The notes under the pieces: generated by a model
Told to the model about the DNA's origin: nothing
Seen by the model: the letters and a program-made list of their open reading frames with translations, nothing else
Databases searched by the model: none
Shown: one piece after another, positions 10,701 to 19,215 of the stretch
How positions within the stretch are numbered: the first letter of the stretch is position 1
How the letters are laid out: every line of letters starts with the position of its first letter
Program-made: the position numbers and the translations under genes
Source of the DNA: Arenibacter algicola
Lineage (GTDB): Bacteria; Bacteroidota; Bacteroidia; Flavobacteriales; Flavobacteriaceae
NCBI RefSeq assembly: GCF_018860365.1
Contig: NZ_JAHKPO010000003.1
Span: forward strand, 868,001 to 932,000
Direction: 5' to 3'
DNA length: 64,000 nt

Positions 10701-11134
10701 AATTGGGAAGCATCCTCTTCTAGGGTCACGGAAATGCTGGATTGTCCGGATACACTTATTTCCTTGTTGACGAATCCTAAATATGAAACTACCAATACTG
10801 CGTTTGGATTGGATACAGAAATTGAGAACTCCCCATCAAAATCCGTTTGGGTACCGTTGGTGGTTCCTTTTTCCAATATGTTGGCTCCAGGTAAAGGAAG
10901 GCCATTATTATCTAAAACTACCCCTGTAATTTGTTGTTGGGGGTTGCTCTGTTCACTGGAATAGGTTGAGGTCTTGAGGCTTGTTGCCGCGTTGAGAACG
11001 TTTGTTTCCGAAGCGTAATTGCTACTGGGAAAAGCCACCATTGCACCTAGCAAAAGAGTTAAGGACGGCTTTATGACCATGTCAAATTTAAACTTCCGGG
11101 GTAATTCTTGCCTAAGCTTGGTTTTTTTTGTCAT
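7784..11134 (-). CDS. susC: SusC/RagA-family TonB-linked outer-membrane transporter
   Basis: A 1116-residue TonB-dependent transporter. A signal sequence (hydrophobic about 22-40) precedes a carboxypeptidase-like regulatory domain (about 69-138, with ITGVVLDNNGLPLPGANI and VSYLGFVNK). A TonB-box-like EEVVVTALG follows at 146-154, then the plug (about 170-285, with RGNQSLTGNNQPLFVVDGIP) and a 22-strand barrel ending in the aromatic terminus RAKITF. With SusD it forms the pedal-bin importer that moves oligomers across the outer membrane, powered by TonB-ExbBD from elsewhere in the genome. There is no N-terminal extension for sigma/anti-sigma signalling, so regulation by a separate factor is expected. 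The nearest candidates are the two AraC proteins at 13471-15259. Direct ATTAAACC-type repeats lie upstream. Confidence 0.96.
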   Translation of the reverse strand: MTKKTKLRQELPRKFKFDMVIKPSLTLLLGAMVAFPSSNYASETNVLNAATSLKTSTYSSEQSNPQQQITGVVLDNNGLPLPGANILEKGTTNGTQTDFDGEFSISVSNPNAVLVVSYLGFVNKEISVSGQSSISVTLEEDASQLEEVVVTALGITREKKALGYAVQELSGDDIKNTSETNVINALAGKSAGVLINNSNGNVGASSRITIRGNQSLTGNNQPLFVVDGIPIDNTIVSSTRGGYDFTDMGNGAADINPSDIAEMTILKGGNAAALYGSRGANGVVLITTKTGKGKGFSVAVENTVTLSSPFLLPDYQNEYGQGGGQQFWYEDGLNGGKNDGVDESFGPRLDYTVQAEDIAPGGKLYWAVEAGFPQTPGEILSLPQFDSPVDPVTGERTPTPWISHPNNIKNFYETGITRITNVALTNGGDWGNMRLSITNSDQTGMVPNTNQVKNTINFSGNTNLTDKLSFEAKGSYINSNGNLNGAGYTFNNIGMQTIWTARQVDWDYMKNNIENPDGTQISWINRWHNNPYWIQYKNLNPQTKNRLIGSSSLKYQFNDWLSLSTRAGIDYSNEQVELIRAYYGNNDPEGRYGVSNYFRQEINADVLLSAVKNITDDISLNANLGANIMNNQYRLQTSSVDRLVVPNIYSLSNAKETPTTTFYQREKEIQSAFASLSLGYKSQVYLDLTGRNDWSSTLPSSNNSYFYPSATTSWIFSETFKTNRNILSFGKVRLSVAQVGNDTDPYRLNATYSAATPYGENPAFSLSSAMPPADLVNELITSKELGLDLKFFNNRLGIDVTLYNSVAKNQILSAPVSPTSGYNTQVINAGQVDNKGVEIVLNATPIQTNNFSWDLTANYGTNTSEIIALNGDIERLELFKTEGNQINVVADVGGSYGDMWGKGFVYHENGKPIVDANGVPLTSEIKKLGNLMPDWIGGLNNSFTYKNINLSVLIDAKMGGDVYSRTNQDGWATGALTSTVGLNPNGVDVRDPLADGGGYLFDGVFEDGTPNNVYKDLDGFRWNSFARAERWLYDASYVKLRQITLSYSLPKTLVSKIGLKGMDLSIFGRNLALLYKKNENFDPEVSNKDASLSSQGSEFASNPSARNIGFRAKITF

Positions 11135-11206
11135 ACCATAAAATGTTTAATGTTAGATAATGTTCTGTTGTTGTCAGTTAGATTCGCTGCATTACAGCAT
11201 TGTTTG

Positions 11207-11373
11207 GGTTTAATGGGGTTTTAGTTAAATACTTAGGCCAATGTTTAAGAGTTATGGCTTAATACGTCCTTTAAGGTGGAAGGTCATATTACCTTCATAA
11301 GAGGGAACAAATTAAACCGTTATTGCTCCTTATTGCAGTTTGGTGTCAATAAAAATTAAAACCTTATTAAACC
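11207..11373 (-). promoter_or_regulatory. candidate repeated operator upstream of susC
   Basis: The octamer GGTTTAAT, read towards susC, occurs as ATTAAACC on the plus strand at 11311-11318 and 11366-11373. A one-base variant, ATTAAAACC, is at 11355-11363, and an inverted copy is at 11207-11214. The copies at 11355 and 11366 are 11 bp apart (one helical turn), and 11311 to 11355 is 44 bp (about four turns). This phasing fits binding of an AraC-type protein to direct repeats. The sequence is A/T-rich, so chance occurrence is possible. The assignment to the AraC pair is inference. Confidence 0.35.
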
Positions 11374-11557
11374 TGTGTTAATAATAGTGTAAATTTAAAT
11401 TATATATGCAAACAAAATAGGCGGTATCTTAGCGTATTGGTGTACTATATTAACAAAAGGTTAAGAAGGTGCTGTGTGGTGTGAAGTACCTGGAAATAGC
11501 GTATATTTTGGAATATCGAAACTTGACTTTCAATATTTGCTTTATGTAAAATTTATT

Positions 11558-11594
11558 GGGGCAAAACTTTGAATAATGTAAAAAGTTTTGCCCC
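11558..11594 (-). terminator. hairpin downstream of serine dehydratase gene
   Basis: Perfect 13-bp inverted repeat: GGGGCAAAACTTT at 11558-11570 and AAAGTTTTGCCCC at 11582-11594, with an 11-nt loop. It begins about 70 bases past the stop codon of the serine dehydratase gene on the minus strand, the right place for its terminator. The stretch after the stem on that strand (AATAAATTTT) is only moderately U-rich, so a dyad operator is an alternative. Confidence 0.55.
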
Positions 11595-11663
11595 TTGCAA
11601 ATTTATGAGAGTAAATGGTTGTTGGTCTGTGCCGAGAATTCTGACAGCAGTGTGAATGCTATA

Positions 11664-13250
11664 TCAGCAGGATTTATAGGATACTTTTCCGGGAACCGAT
11701 TTGTTGTGCTGAAGGGCAGCTTCAATTTTTTTGGCTGTCTTTGTTATGGCCAAACCTCCTAGTCCGGTGCATCTCAAGGTGTGTGGAATGGCATCTCCAA
11801 CTCTTTTCATGGTTTCTATTACTTCATCAAGCGGAATAACCTGGTCGTAATCGGATAGTGCCATGTTGGCGCAAGAGATTGCTGTTGAGGAGGCCATCAC
11901 GTTTCTGTTCAGGCATGGAGCTTCAACCCTGTCGGCTACGGTGTCGCAAATTAAACCTAAGGAACTTTGTAGAGCCATGGAGGCGGCTGCAAGGGACTGG
12001 GATAGGGTTCCGTCCTTTAAAACTACTACTCCAGCGGCCGCCATTCCTGAGGCAGATCCGCATTCCCCCATACAACCCCCAACTTCGGCCGAAAATGTGG
12101 CGTGGGCCGTTATGAATACTCCAATTAATCCTGCGGCCAGCATGGCTTGTATCATTTGGTCCCTGGAAAATCCTAAAGTAGTAGCGGTGCCTATAATAGT
12201 TCCGGGCAAGGCACCGCAGGAGCCTGCGGTAGGGGCTGCCACTATAACGCCCATGGAGCTTTTTATTTCCATCATGGATGAGGTGAACATAATAGAGTTG
12301 TTCAAAACATCACCTGGAATAAGTTTCTTTTCTTCCTTATTTTTTTTGAAGATGAGGGATTGACTTCCTAATATACGGTCTTTGTAATGGGTTCCTTTAA
12401 GGCCAAGTTTAATGGAATTTTCCATGATGTCCACTATGCGTCCCATTTTGTCCATAACCTCCTCCTTGGTGATGTTCCCCCTTTGGCTTTCATAGTCGGC
12501 AGCCAACTCCCAAAGATTAAGGTTTTTGTCCTTGTTGTATTCCAGTAGCTCTTCCACTGTAATAAATGGTACAGAAAGGTTTTTTCTTGATTTTATTGGG
12601 AGTACGGGGTCAAGGGTCCGTATTTTTAAAGGTACTTCCAACTTGGAGACTTCTTGTAGAAGTTTTTGTTGATCCACTTCGTTGGATTGGACCAAGATGA
12701 ATTTAGCGGAACCGGAATGTAGCGATGCTTCTCCTAGATTCATTTTTGAAATGGACTCCAAAAGGTCTGGAGCGGAATCACTATAAATCAAGGTCAGGTT
12801 AAAATCGCCCATCAGGGATACCGGACTTTGGTCTATTTCAATAATTTCGATCATACCGCCACCGGTAGAGAGGCCAATAACTTGGTGTGTCTCGGTCTTG
12901 TTTTTTAAAGTGATTTTATAGGTGTTGGGATGGTCGGCACCTATGGGGTGAATGTCTATATCTATTTTGATTCCGGCATTCTTAATGTGCATTTCATAAT
13001 CCTTAAGCCGCTCATCGTCGGCATCCCAGCCCAATAGTCCGCCAAAAAGCCCCATATCAGAGCCTTGTCCGGAGTGGGTCGTGGCCAAAGATCCATTGGG
13101 GTCAAATTCTATATATACCTCCTCAATGATATTGTTCATTAAATCCCGGCAAATTCGTCCTATCCTTAGTGCTGCTGCACAATGCGAACTGGATGGCCCC
13201 CTCATTACCGGGCCTATTACGTCATTAAAAATACTGGGATATGTTTTCAT
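11664..13250 (-). CDS. sdaA: L-serine ammonia-lyase, iron-sulfur dependent, single chain
   Basis: A 528-residue fusion of the beta domain (N-terminal, with VIGPVMRGPSSSH at about 12-24) and the alpha catalytic domain of [4Fe-4S] L-serine dehydratase. It converts L-serine to pyruvate and ammonia in the cytosol. Conserved cysteines in GSCGALPG, GGCMGECGSASG and the LICDTVADRVEAPC region are candidates for cluster ligands. The last residue is also cysteine (YKSC-stop, checked at 11664-11675). This matches the 'tail-in-mouth' arrangement described for the Legionella enzyme, where the C-terminal Cys caps the cluster until substrate displaces it. The single chain is somewhat longer than the roughly 455-residue type. 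The gene is divergent from the AraC pair and upstream of susC. Its presence suggests that serine released from imported peptides is deaminated. Confidence 0.93.
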   Translation of the reverse strand: MKTYPSIFNDVIGPVMRGPSSSHCAAALRIGRICRDLMNNIIEEVYIEFDPNGSLATTHSGQGSDMGLFGGLLGWDADDERLKDYEMHIKNAGIKIDIDIHPIGADHPNTYKITLKNKTETHQVIGLSTGGGMIEIIEIDQSPVSLMGDFNLTLIYSDSAPDLLESISKMNLGEASLHSGSAKFILVQSNEVDQQKLLQEVSKLEVPLKIRTLDPVLPIKSRKNLSVPFITVEELLEYNKDKNLNLWELAADYESQRGNITKEEVMDKMGRIVDIMENSIKLGLKGTHYKDRILGSQSLIFKKNKEEKKLIPGDVLNNSIMFTSSMMEIKSSMGVIVAAPTAGSCGALPGTIIGTATTLGFSRDQMIQAMLAAGLIGVFITAHATFSAEVGGCMGECGSASGMAAAGVVVLKDGTLSQSLAAASMALQSSLGLICDTVADRVEAPCLNRNVMASSTAISCANMALSDYDQVIPLDEVIETMKRVGDAIPHTLRCTGLGGLAITKTAKKIEAALQHNKSVPGKVSYKSC

Positions 13251-13470
13251 AGATATAATTATATAAGATCTTAATGTGAATGGTAATTTTATGCTTTTTT
13301 ATATTCTTAGTTTATAAATCCGAAATTTATAATTTGCTAAACGCGGTCATAGTTATTTATCTATTGTTCAAATCTATGCATTCACCGTCATATTTTTATA
13401 TAATATTATAGCTGAAGTTAAGACTTTTTTTGTAAATTAACTTTTTAATTTAATATTAGAAAGTGATTTT

Positions 13471-14352
13471 ATGTCAAATGTAATTGCTTTTAAGGTGCCA
13501 ATGCAGAAAAATATGTCGATTCGCGTAGAAGAATGCGATGACGATCATGTTTACGATCTGGTCCATTTTCACGAGGAATGTCAACTCACCTGTATAGTGG
13601 AGGGCAGTGGTTATCTCTTGGCCGGTTCAGAAACCTATAGTTTTGAGCCCGGCGAGGTGTATCTGTTTGGCAGTAATTTGCCTCATGGATTTAAAACCGA
13701 GGATAAAATTGAAGCAGACGACATGGGATCCGGTGCTAGAAGGATCAGTATTTTTTTTAATAGGAATGTTTTTGAATCTCTATTCGAGCAAAACCCTGAA
13801 ACAAGCACTATTAAGAATTTATTGGATAATGCCTCCTTGGGTTATAAGTTGGGTGCTGGCAATTCTCCGGAAATTCTTTCCAAAATCCGACGGTTGCGGA
13901 ATATGGACGATTTTGATAAGGTTCTTGAACTATTGGATATATTGGATTTTATTTCCAATGGCAATCAAGGTGATTATCTTTCGGCTCGTGAGGAAATAGA
14001 GGCCGATTTGGTCGATGAGGACATTCATATGATCAATGAGGTATTTGCTTATACCGAATCCAATTTTAAAGAAAGAATTTCGTTGGCCGATGTAGCTGGT
14101 CATTTTAAAATGACTCCGCCTACATTTAGTAGATTTTTTAAGTCCAGAACACAAAAAACCTACATACAATTTCTTATTGAATTGCGGATCACCAAGGCTT
14201 GTGAGTTTATTAGGGCCGGAACCCATAATACAACTGAAAGTTGTTTTAATTCCGGATTTACCAATATCTCAAGTTTTCACCGGCATTTTAAAACTATTAA
14301 GGGTATGACGCCTACGGAATATAAATTGCGTGTTTCATCCAATTTCAATTAG
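13471..14352 (+). CDS. AraC-family transcriptional regulator (copy 1)
   Basis: A 293-residue protein with a cupin-like ligand-binding N-terminal half (HFHEECQLTCIVEGSG at about 30-46, then LPHGFKTED) and a C-terminal AraC double helix-turn-helix (about 190-288). The latter carries ISLADVAGHFKMTPPTFSRF and FNSGFTNISSFHRHFK, the classic second-HTH signature. It has no signal or membrane segment, so it is a cytosolic one-component regulator, probably sensing a sugar or other small molecule. The intergenic region of 220 bp shared with the divergent serine dehydratase gene is a likely binding site. It is clearly paralogous, end to end, to the next gene, from which 40 bp separate it. AraC control of a SusCD locus is less usual than hybrid two-component or sigma/anti-sigma control. 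Confidence 0.93.
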   Translation: MSNVIAFKVPMQKNMSIRVEECDDDHVYDLVHFHEECQLTCIVEGSGYLLAGSETYSFEPGEVYLFGSNLPHGFKTEDKIEADDMGSGARRISIFFNRNVFESLFEQNPETSTIKNLLDNASLGYKLGAGNSPEILSKIRRLRNMDDFDKVLELLDILDFISNGNQGDYLSAREEIEADLVDEDIHMINEVFAYTESNFKERISLADVAGHFKMTPPTFSRFFKSRTQKTYIQFLIELRITKACEFIRAGTHNTTESCFNSGFTNISSFHRHFKTIKGMTPTEYKLRVSSNFN

Positions 14353-14392
14353 ATAAATATTTTTTACAGATAATTTTTATAATCCATAGAAT

Positions 14393-15259
14393 ATGATCGC
14401 ACAGCCTTATAATGTTTTGTTACCGGAAAGCGGTACGCCAGTCGTGGAAAAGTGGAATGTAAATAAATTTTATCAGCAGATTCATTATCACAAGGAATTT
14501 CAAATTACCATGATTCAAGAGGGAAGTGGATTTCTTTTTGTCTCGGACAAGGTAGTTCCTTATGAAAAGGGTGATGTGTATTTCTTTGGTAGGAATTTGC
14601 CTCATGCCTTAAAGACCACTAATGATTCCATAGAGAATTCTGATAATGGTTCCAAGGCCATTTCACTGTTTTTTGATCAAGATAAAATCAAGGAATCCTT
14701 GAGAAATGTGCCCGAGGCCTACAGAATTAATAAATTGATAGAATCTTCACACTATGGGATAAAGGTGAACAGGGATAGTGCAACATATTTAACAGATTAT
14801 ATTGAGGAGCTTACCACGAGTACGGGTCTAAATAAATTTTTATTGTTTTTGAAGTTGCTCAATGTGGCCTCTAGGGATAATAACGTAATGATATTATCAC
14901 CTAAGGCGGCACCCAGTAAAATTGGTGTTGAAGATGACCCGAAAATCGCAAAGATCTGTGCTTTCGTAAAAGAAAACTATAGGGATTTAATTACGCTTTC
15001 TGAAATTGCCGATTTGGCCCATATGTCCCCAACGGGTTTTTGTAGGTTTTTCAAAACCAAGACGAAGAAAACATTTTCCCAATATTTGGCGGAGGTTAGA
15101 ATTGGTAGTGCCTGTGAACTACTGCATAATGACAATTATAGTATTTCGGATTGTGGGTATGGAAGTGGATTCAACAATTTATCCAATTTTCATAAGCATT
15201 TTAAAAAATACACAGGGATGTCCCCTATGGAATATCGGTCAAATCTAAATAATGACTAG
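14393..15259 (+). CDS. AraC-family transcriptional regulator (copy 2)
   Basis: A 288-residue paralogue of the preceding regulator with the same layout. The N-terminal cupin has HYHKEFQITMIQEGSG and NLPHALKTTND in the same places as HFHEECQ... and NLPHGFKTED of copy 1. The C-terminal double HTH has ITLSEIADLAHMSPTGFCRF and GSGFNNLSNFHKHFK. Linker regions differ strongly, so the two proteins probably see different ligands or play different roles. The genes are probably co-transcribed (40-bp gap). Together they could bind as separate homodimers or a heterodimer at the promoters of this locus. Targets cannot be proved from sequence, but the divergent serine dehydratase gene, susC and the downstream peptidase genes are the nearest candidates. 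Confidence 0.93.
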   Translation: MIAQPYNVLLPESGTPVVEKWNVNKFYQQIHYHKEFQITMIQEGSGFLFVSDKVVPYEKGDVYFFGRNLPHALKTTNDSIENSDNGSKAISLFFDQDKIKESLRNVPEAYRINKLIESSHYGIKVNRDSATYLTDYIEELTTSTGLNKFLLFLKLLNVASRDNNVMILSPKAAPSKIGVEDDPKIAKICAFVKENYRDLITLSEIADLAHMSPTGFCRFFKTKTKKTFSQYLAEVRIGSACELLHNDNYSISDCGYGSGFNNLSNFHKHFKKYTGMSPMEYRSNLNND

Positions 15260-15492
15260 AAGGTATTGGTATAACTGGCGACCAAGCGGTTTATTTCTTC
15301 CTAAACTATAGGGCTGTTCAATAATTTCTTAAAATCGACTTCTAAAATAGTATCACTATTTGCTAATTTGGGCAATATGCCCTGCCGATGGACTTTGTAA
15401 TATTGTTGTTCCGATACATGTAAGATTTTTTTGGGAAGTGTTACTTTTGGTTCGGGTTACTGAATAATGGTATTTAGAATATAATAATAGTT

Positions 15493-17730
15493 ATGAAAAA
15501 AGGGATTTTAGGAAGCATACTGTGCTTTTTGTTTTTTATTGGTAACGGTCTGGCACAAGATGGATCGACCTTACAATTAAATGATATTTATAAGAATGGT
15601 ATATACGGTCAAAAGGGTTTTGGTCCGGTGCGCTGGATGAAGGACAATAAAGGATATTCTACTCTAGAGGCCAATAAAGAAATCGGGGGTAGGGATATTG
15701 TTAAGTATGATGCAAAAAGTGGTGCAAGATCGGTTTTGGTCTCTGCTACCCAATTAATTCCTAAGGGAGAAAGTAAACCTATTACCATTTCGGATTACCA
15801 ATGGTCCCTGGATAACAACAAACTTCTTCTATTTACCAATACACGTAAAGTTTGGAGGTATCACACACGTGGCGATTATTGGGTGTTGGATCTGAAGACC
15901 AATAAATTGGCAAGGCTGGGACAATCTTTGCCTTCGGCGACCTTGATGTTTGCTAAATTTTCACCAGACGCTTCCAAAGTGGCTTATGTGAGTGAATTGA
16001 ATATATATTCGGAAAATCTGGAAAATCATAAGATAGATCAGCTCACTAAGGATGGAGGTGATAATATTGTAAATGGTACTTTCGATTGGGTCTATGAAGA
16101 GGAATTAAATTGTAGGGATGGCTTCAGGTGGAGCCCTGACGGTAAAAATATTGCCTATTGGCAATCGGATACCAAGGATGTAGGGACCTTTTACATGATC
16201 AACAATGTAGATTCCATATACTCCAAACCTATTCCAATGCCTTATCCAAAGGTAGGCACGGAACTTTCAACTGTAAAAGTTGGGGTGGTATCTGTGGAAA
16301 ATGGTATTTCAAAATGGTTCAAGGTTCCAGGTGATCCAAAGAACAATTATTTGGCACGTATGGATTTTATTCCCAATTCAAATGAGGTAATGATCCAACA
16401 ATTAAATCGTAGACAAAACACCAATAAAGTCTTTATTGGGGATATCCAGACTATGGAACTCACTAATATATTGACAGAAAAGGATGATGCTTTTTTGGAT
16501 ATTCATGATGATGTACGGTGGTTGGACAATGAAAAGTACTTTACTTGGTCCAGTGAGAGGGATGGATGGTTGCACCTTTATAAGGTATCAAGGGATGGAA
16601 GTGTGGTACAGCCTATCACTAAAGGCGATTTTGACGTGGTGGAGATTAACTGTATAGATCCAAAGGGAGGGTATGTGTATTATATTGCTTCCCCGGATAA
16701 TTTCACCCAAAGATATTTGTACAGGAGCCGTATAGATGGAAAAGGCGAAGCCGAAAGGATAACTCCGAGCTCAAATGCAGGGCAGAGCTCTTATCAAATA
16801 TCCAATGACGCCAAATGGGGAATCCAGGTATTTCAGAATGCGGTTACCCCTCCCGTATATTCCTTGATAAGTCTTCCCAACCACAGGGTAAAAAGAGTTT
16901 TGGAGGATAACAAGGAACTAAAGGGCAAATTTGATGCCTTGAAATTGAATCCTAAAGAGTTTGTAAAGGTAGATATTGGAGATGAGGTTTTGGATGCTTG
17001 GATGATTAAGCCAAAGGATTTTGATGCTACAAAAAAATATCCTTTGTTGTTTTATGTCTATGGAGAGCCTGCAGGTGCTACCGTTCAGGACAATTGGGGT
17101 GGCGGCAGTCTTTGGGACCAGTATATGGCCCAACAGGGGTACATTGTAATGAGTGTGGACAATCGCGGAACTAAAACCCCTAGAGGTAATAAATGGCGTA
17201 AATCCATTTATGGGCAAATAGGGATTCTTGCATCGGAAGACCAGAGCAAGGCTGCTAAGGAAATTTTAAATACCTATGATTTCTTGGACCCGTCCAGAGT
17301 TGGAATTTGGGGCTGGAGTGGTGGAGGCCAAATGACACTGAACTGTATGTTTAGGTATCCCGAAATCTATTCCTCAGGATTGGCCGTTTCCTTTGTGTCA
17401 GACCAAAGACTTTATGATGCTACCTACCAGGAGAGATATATGGGGCTGTTGGAAGATAATGCCAAGGGATATCACGATGGATCTCCAATTAATTTCGCAC
17501 AGCACTTAGAGGGAAATTTAATGATCATACACGGTACTGCGGACGATAACGTACATTATCAGAGTTTTGAGATGTTGGTCAACAAATTGATAGAGCACAA
17601 TAAGATCTTTAATATGATGTCTTATCCAATGAGGGCACATTCAATTTATGAACGGGAAAATACCTCATATCACCTAAGGGAAACAATGGAAGTTTTTTGG
17701 AAAAAGAACTTACCTGCCGGAGGTAAATAA
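15493..17730 (+). CDS. S9B dipeptidyl-peptidase IV-type serine peptidase
   Basis: A 745-residue prolyl peptidase with a signal peptide (MKKGILGS...GNGLAQ), so it is periplasmic. Residues about 60-480 form the eight-blade DPP-IV propeller. This contains the double-Glu segment YEEELNCRDGFRWSPDG, which binds the substrate N-terminus in DPP-IV enzymes. The C-terminal alpha/beta hydrolase has the nucleophile Ser609 in GWSGGGQM, the acid Asp684 in GTADDNVH and the His in MRAHSIYE. It cleaves X-Pro (or X-X-Pro in the tripeptidyl subtype) from peptide N-termini. The specific subtype cannot be settled by eye. An Xaa-Pro aminopeptidase gene follows after 84 bp, giving a complete periplasm-to-cytosol route for proline-containing peptides. 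Confidence 0.94.
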   Translation: MKKGILGSILCFLFFIGNGLAQDGSTLQLNDIYKNGIYGQKGFGPVRWMKDNKGYSTLEANKEIGGRDIVKYDAKSGARSVLVSATQLIPKGESKPITISDYQWSLDNNKLLLFTNTRKVWRYHTRGDYWVLDLKTNKLARLGQSLPSATLMFAKFSPDASKVAYVSELNIYSENLENHKIDQLTKDGGDNIVNGTFDWVYEEELNCRDGFRWSPDGKNIAYWQSDTKDVGTFYMINNVDSIYSKPIPMPYPKVGTELSTVKVGVVSVENGISKWFKVPGDPKNNYLARMDFIPNSNEVMIQQLNRRQNTNKVFIGDIQTMELTNILTEKDDAFLDIHDDVRWLDNEKYFTWSSERDGWLHLYKVSRDGSVVQPITKGDFDVVEINCIDPKGGYVYYIASPDNFTQRYLYRSRIDGKGEAERITPSSNAGQSSYQISNDAKWGIQVFQNAVTPPVYSLISLPNHRVKRVLEDNKELKGKFDALKLNPKEFVKVDIGDEVLDAWMIKPKDFDATKKYPLLFYVYGEPAGATVQDNWGGGSLWDQYMAQQGYIVMSVDNRGTKTPRGNKWRKSIYGQIGILASEDQSKAAKEILNTYDFLDPSRVGIWGWSGGGQMTLNCMFRYPEIYSSGLAVSFVSDQRLYDATYQERYMGLLEDNAKGYHDGSPINFAQHLEGNLMIIHGTADDNVHYQSFEMLVNKLIEHNKIFNMMSYPMRAHSIYERENTSYHLRETMEVFWKKNLPAGGK

Positions 17731-17814
17731 TCACAAGAGTTTATTACAAATTATAAGGGGATATCATTGGTATTCTATAGGGAATTATCTGTTTCGATAT
17801 AAATCATCAAATCT

Positions 17815-19215
17815 ATGTTTGCAAAGGAGGAATATATAAAACGAAGGAAAAAGTTAAGGGAATTGCTGGGCGATGGATTGATTCTTTTCCTTGGAAATGA
17901 CGAAAGTGGAATAAATTTTGAACATAACACCTATCCCTATAGGCAGGATAGTTCCTTTATTTATTTCTTTGGACTTCAAATACCTGGATTGAATGCTATA
18001 ATGGATTTGGATGAAGACAGTGAGATTGTTTTTGGAGATAATTTATCCATTGATGATATTGTCTTTACGGGGCCCATCGATTCTTTGGAAGAGCAGGCCC
18101 ATAAAGTAGGGGTAGCCAATGTAAGCCCCTCTAAAAGTCTTGAAGGTTATATAAAAAGTGCAATGGCCAAAGGGAGACAGATTCATTATCTACCGCCCTA
18201 TCGCCCTGAACATAATTTAAAATTATCGGAACTGTTTAATTTACCAGCTACTGAGGTTTCAAAAAAGGTTTCTACCAATTTAATAAAGGCCGTAGTAAAA
18301 CTGAGGTCTATAAAGTCCAGTGCCGAGATCGAAGAAATTGAAAAAGCGGTAAATACAACCGTGGAAATGCAATATAAGGCTATGGAGATCGCAGAAGCGG
18401 GAATGACCGAGGCAGATTTGTTCGGAGCGGTTCAAAATATTGCAATGGCCAACGGGAATAATACCTCTTTTCCTTCCATAGTAACTATAGACGGACAAAT
18501 ACTTCATAATCATTTTAGGGGAAACCTTTTAAAAGAGGGTGATATGGTGCTGTGCGATTGTGGAGCGGAGAATTTTTCAGGATATGCAGGCGACCTTACA
18601 CGGACTTTTCCCGTGAACAACACCTTCAGTCCTAAACAGAAAGAAATTTATGATATAGTCTATAGCTCTTATAAAACCGCTGTTAGGATGCTAAAACCCA
18701 AACAGCTATTTAGAGATGTGCATCTTGCTGCTAGTAAAGAAATAGTGCTAGGTCTAATTGATGTAGGGTTAATGAAAGGGGATGCGGATAAGGCCGTGGA
18801 GGCAGGCGCCCATACCTTGTTCTTTCAATGTGGATTGGGGCATATGATGGGACTGGATGTCCATGATATGGAAAATTTGGGAGAGCAATATGTTGGATAT
18901 ACCGATGACATACATCAAAGCAAAGAGTTTGGGTTTAAATCCCTTCGCTTGGGAAGGGCCTTGGAAGAGGGAATGGTCTTAACCATAGAACCAGGAATTT
19001 ACTTCATCCCAGAACTTATAGAACTGAGAAAGAGTGAAAATAAATACTTTGAATTCGTCAACTACGATAAATTGGAAGAATACAAAAGCTTTGGAGGAAT
19101 ACGTGTAGAGGACGATTTCCTAATAACCCAAAATGGTAGCCGTTTGTTAGGGGCCAAACTCCCTACTACCTCTATGGAAATAGAAGATTTTAGAATTTCC
19201 AAAACCCGTCTTTAG
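17815..19215 (+). CDS. pepP: M24B Xaa-Pro aminopeptidase, cytosolic
   Basis: A 466-residue aminopeptidase P homologue lacking a signal peptide, thus cytosolic. The AMP_N domain (about 1-140) precedes the M24 domain (about 170-455). All five metal ligands are present: D248 and D260 (CDCGAENFSGYAGDLTR), the His of GLGHMMGLDVHD, the Glu of LTIEPGIY and the Glu of GGIRVEDD. In contrast to the secreted homologue at 2787-4259, the standard T-I-E-P-G sequence is kept. It releases the N-terminal residue before proline and would finish peptides delivered by the periplasmic DPP-IV-type enzyme encoded just upstream. A strong terminator hairpin follows at 19338-19363. Confidence 0.93.
   Translation: MFAKEEYIKRRKKLRELLGDGLILFLGNDESGINFEHNTYPYRQDSSFIYFFGLQIPGLNAIMDLDEDSEIVFGDNLSIDDIVFTGPIDSLEEQAHKVGVANVSPSKSLEGYIKSAMAKGRQIHYLPPYRPEHNLKLSELFNLPATEVSKKVSTNLIKAVVKLRSIKSSAEIEEIEKAVNTTVEMQYKAMEIAEAGMTEADLFGAVQNIAMANGNNTSFPSIVTIDGQILHNHFRGNLLKEGDMVLCDCGAENFSGYAGDLTRTFPVNNTFSPKQKEIYDIVYSSYKTAVRMLKPKQLFRDVHLAASKEIVLGLIDVGLMKGDADKAVEAGAHTLFFQCGLGHMMGLDVHDMENLGEQYVGYTDDIHQSKEFGFKSLRLGRALEEGMVLTIEPGIYFIPELIELRKSENKYFEFVNYDKLEEYKSFGGIRVEDDFLITQNGSRLLGAKLPTTSMEIEDFRISKTRL

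Larger units (their letters stand above)
11135..11663. other. 529-bp gene-free region upstream of susC
   Basis: This A/T-rich stretch separates susC from the serine dehydratase gene, both on the minus strand. It holds a long hairpin (11558-11594) and several copies of the octamer ATTAAACC in the half nearer susC, described separately. I find no clear -33/-7 Bacteroidota promoter (TTTG...TAnnTTTG) correctly placed for susC, and no convincing small gene. Confidence 0.6.

Noticed and set aside
11863..12363. 166-codon plus-strand frame inside the serine dehydratase gene
   Set aside because: It is antisense to a conserved coding region.
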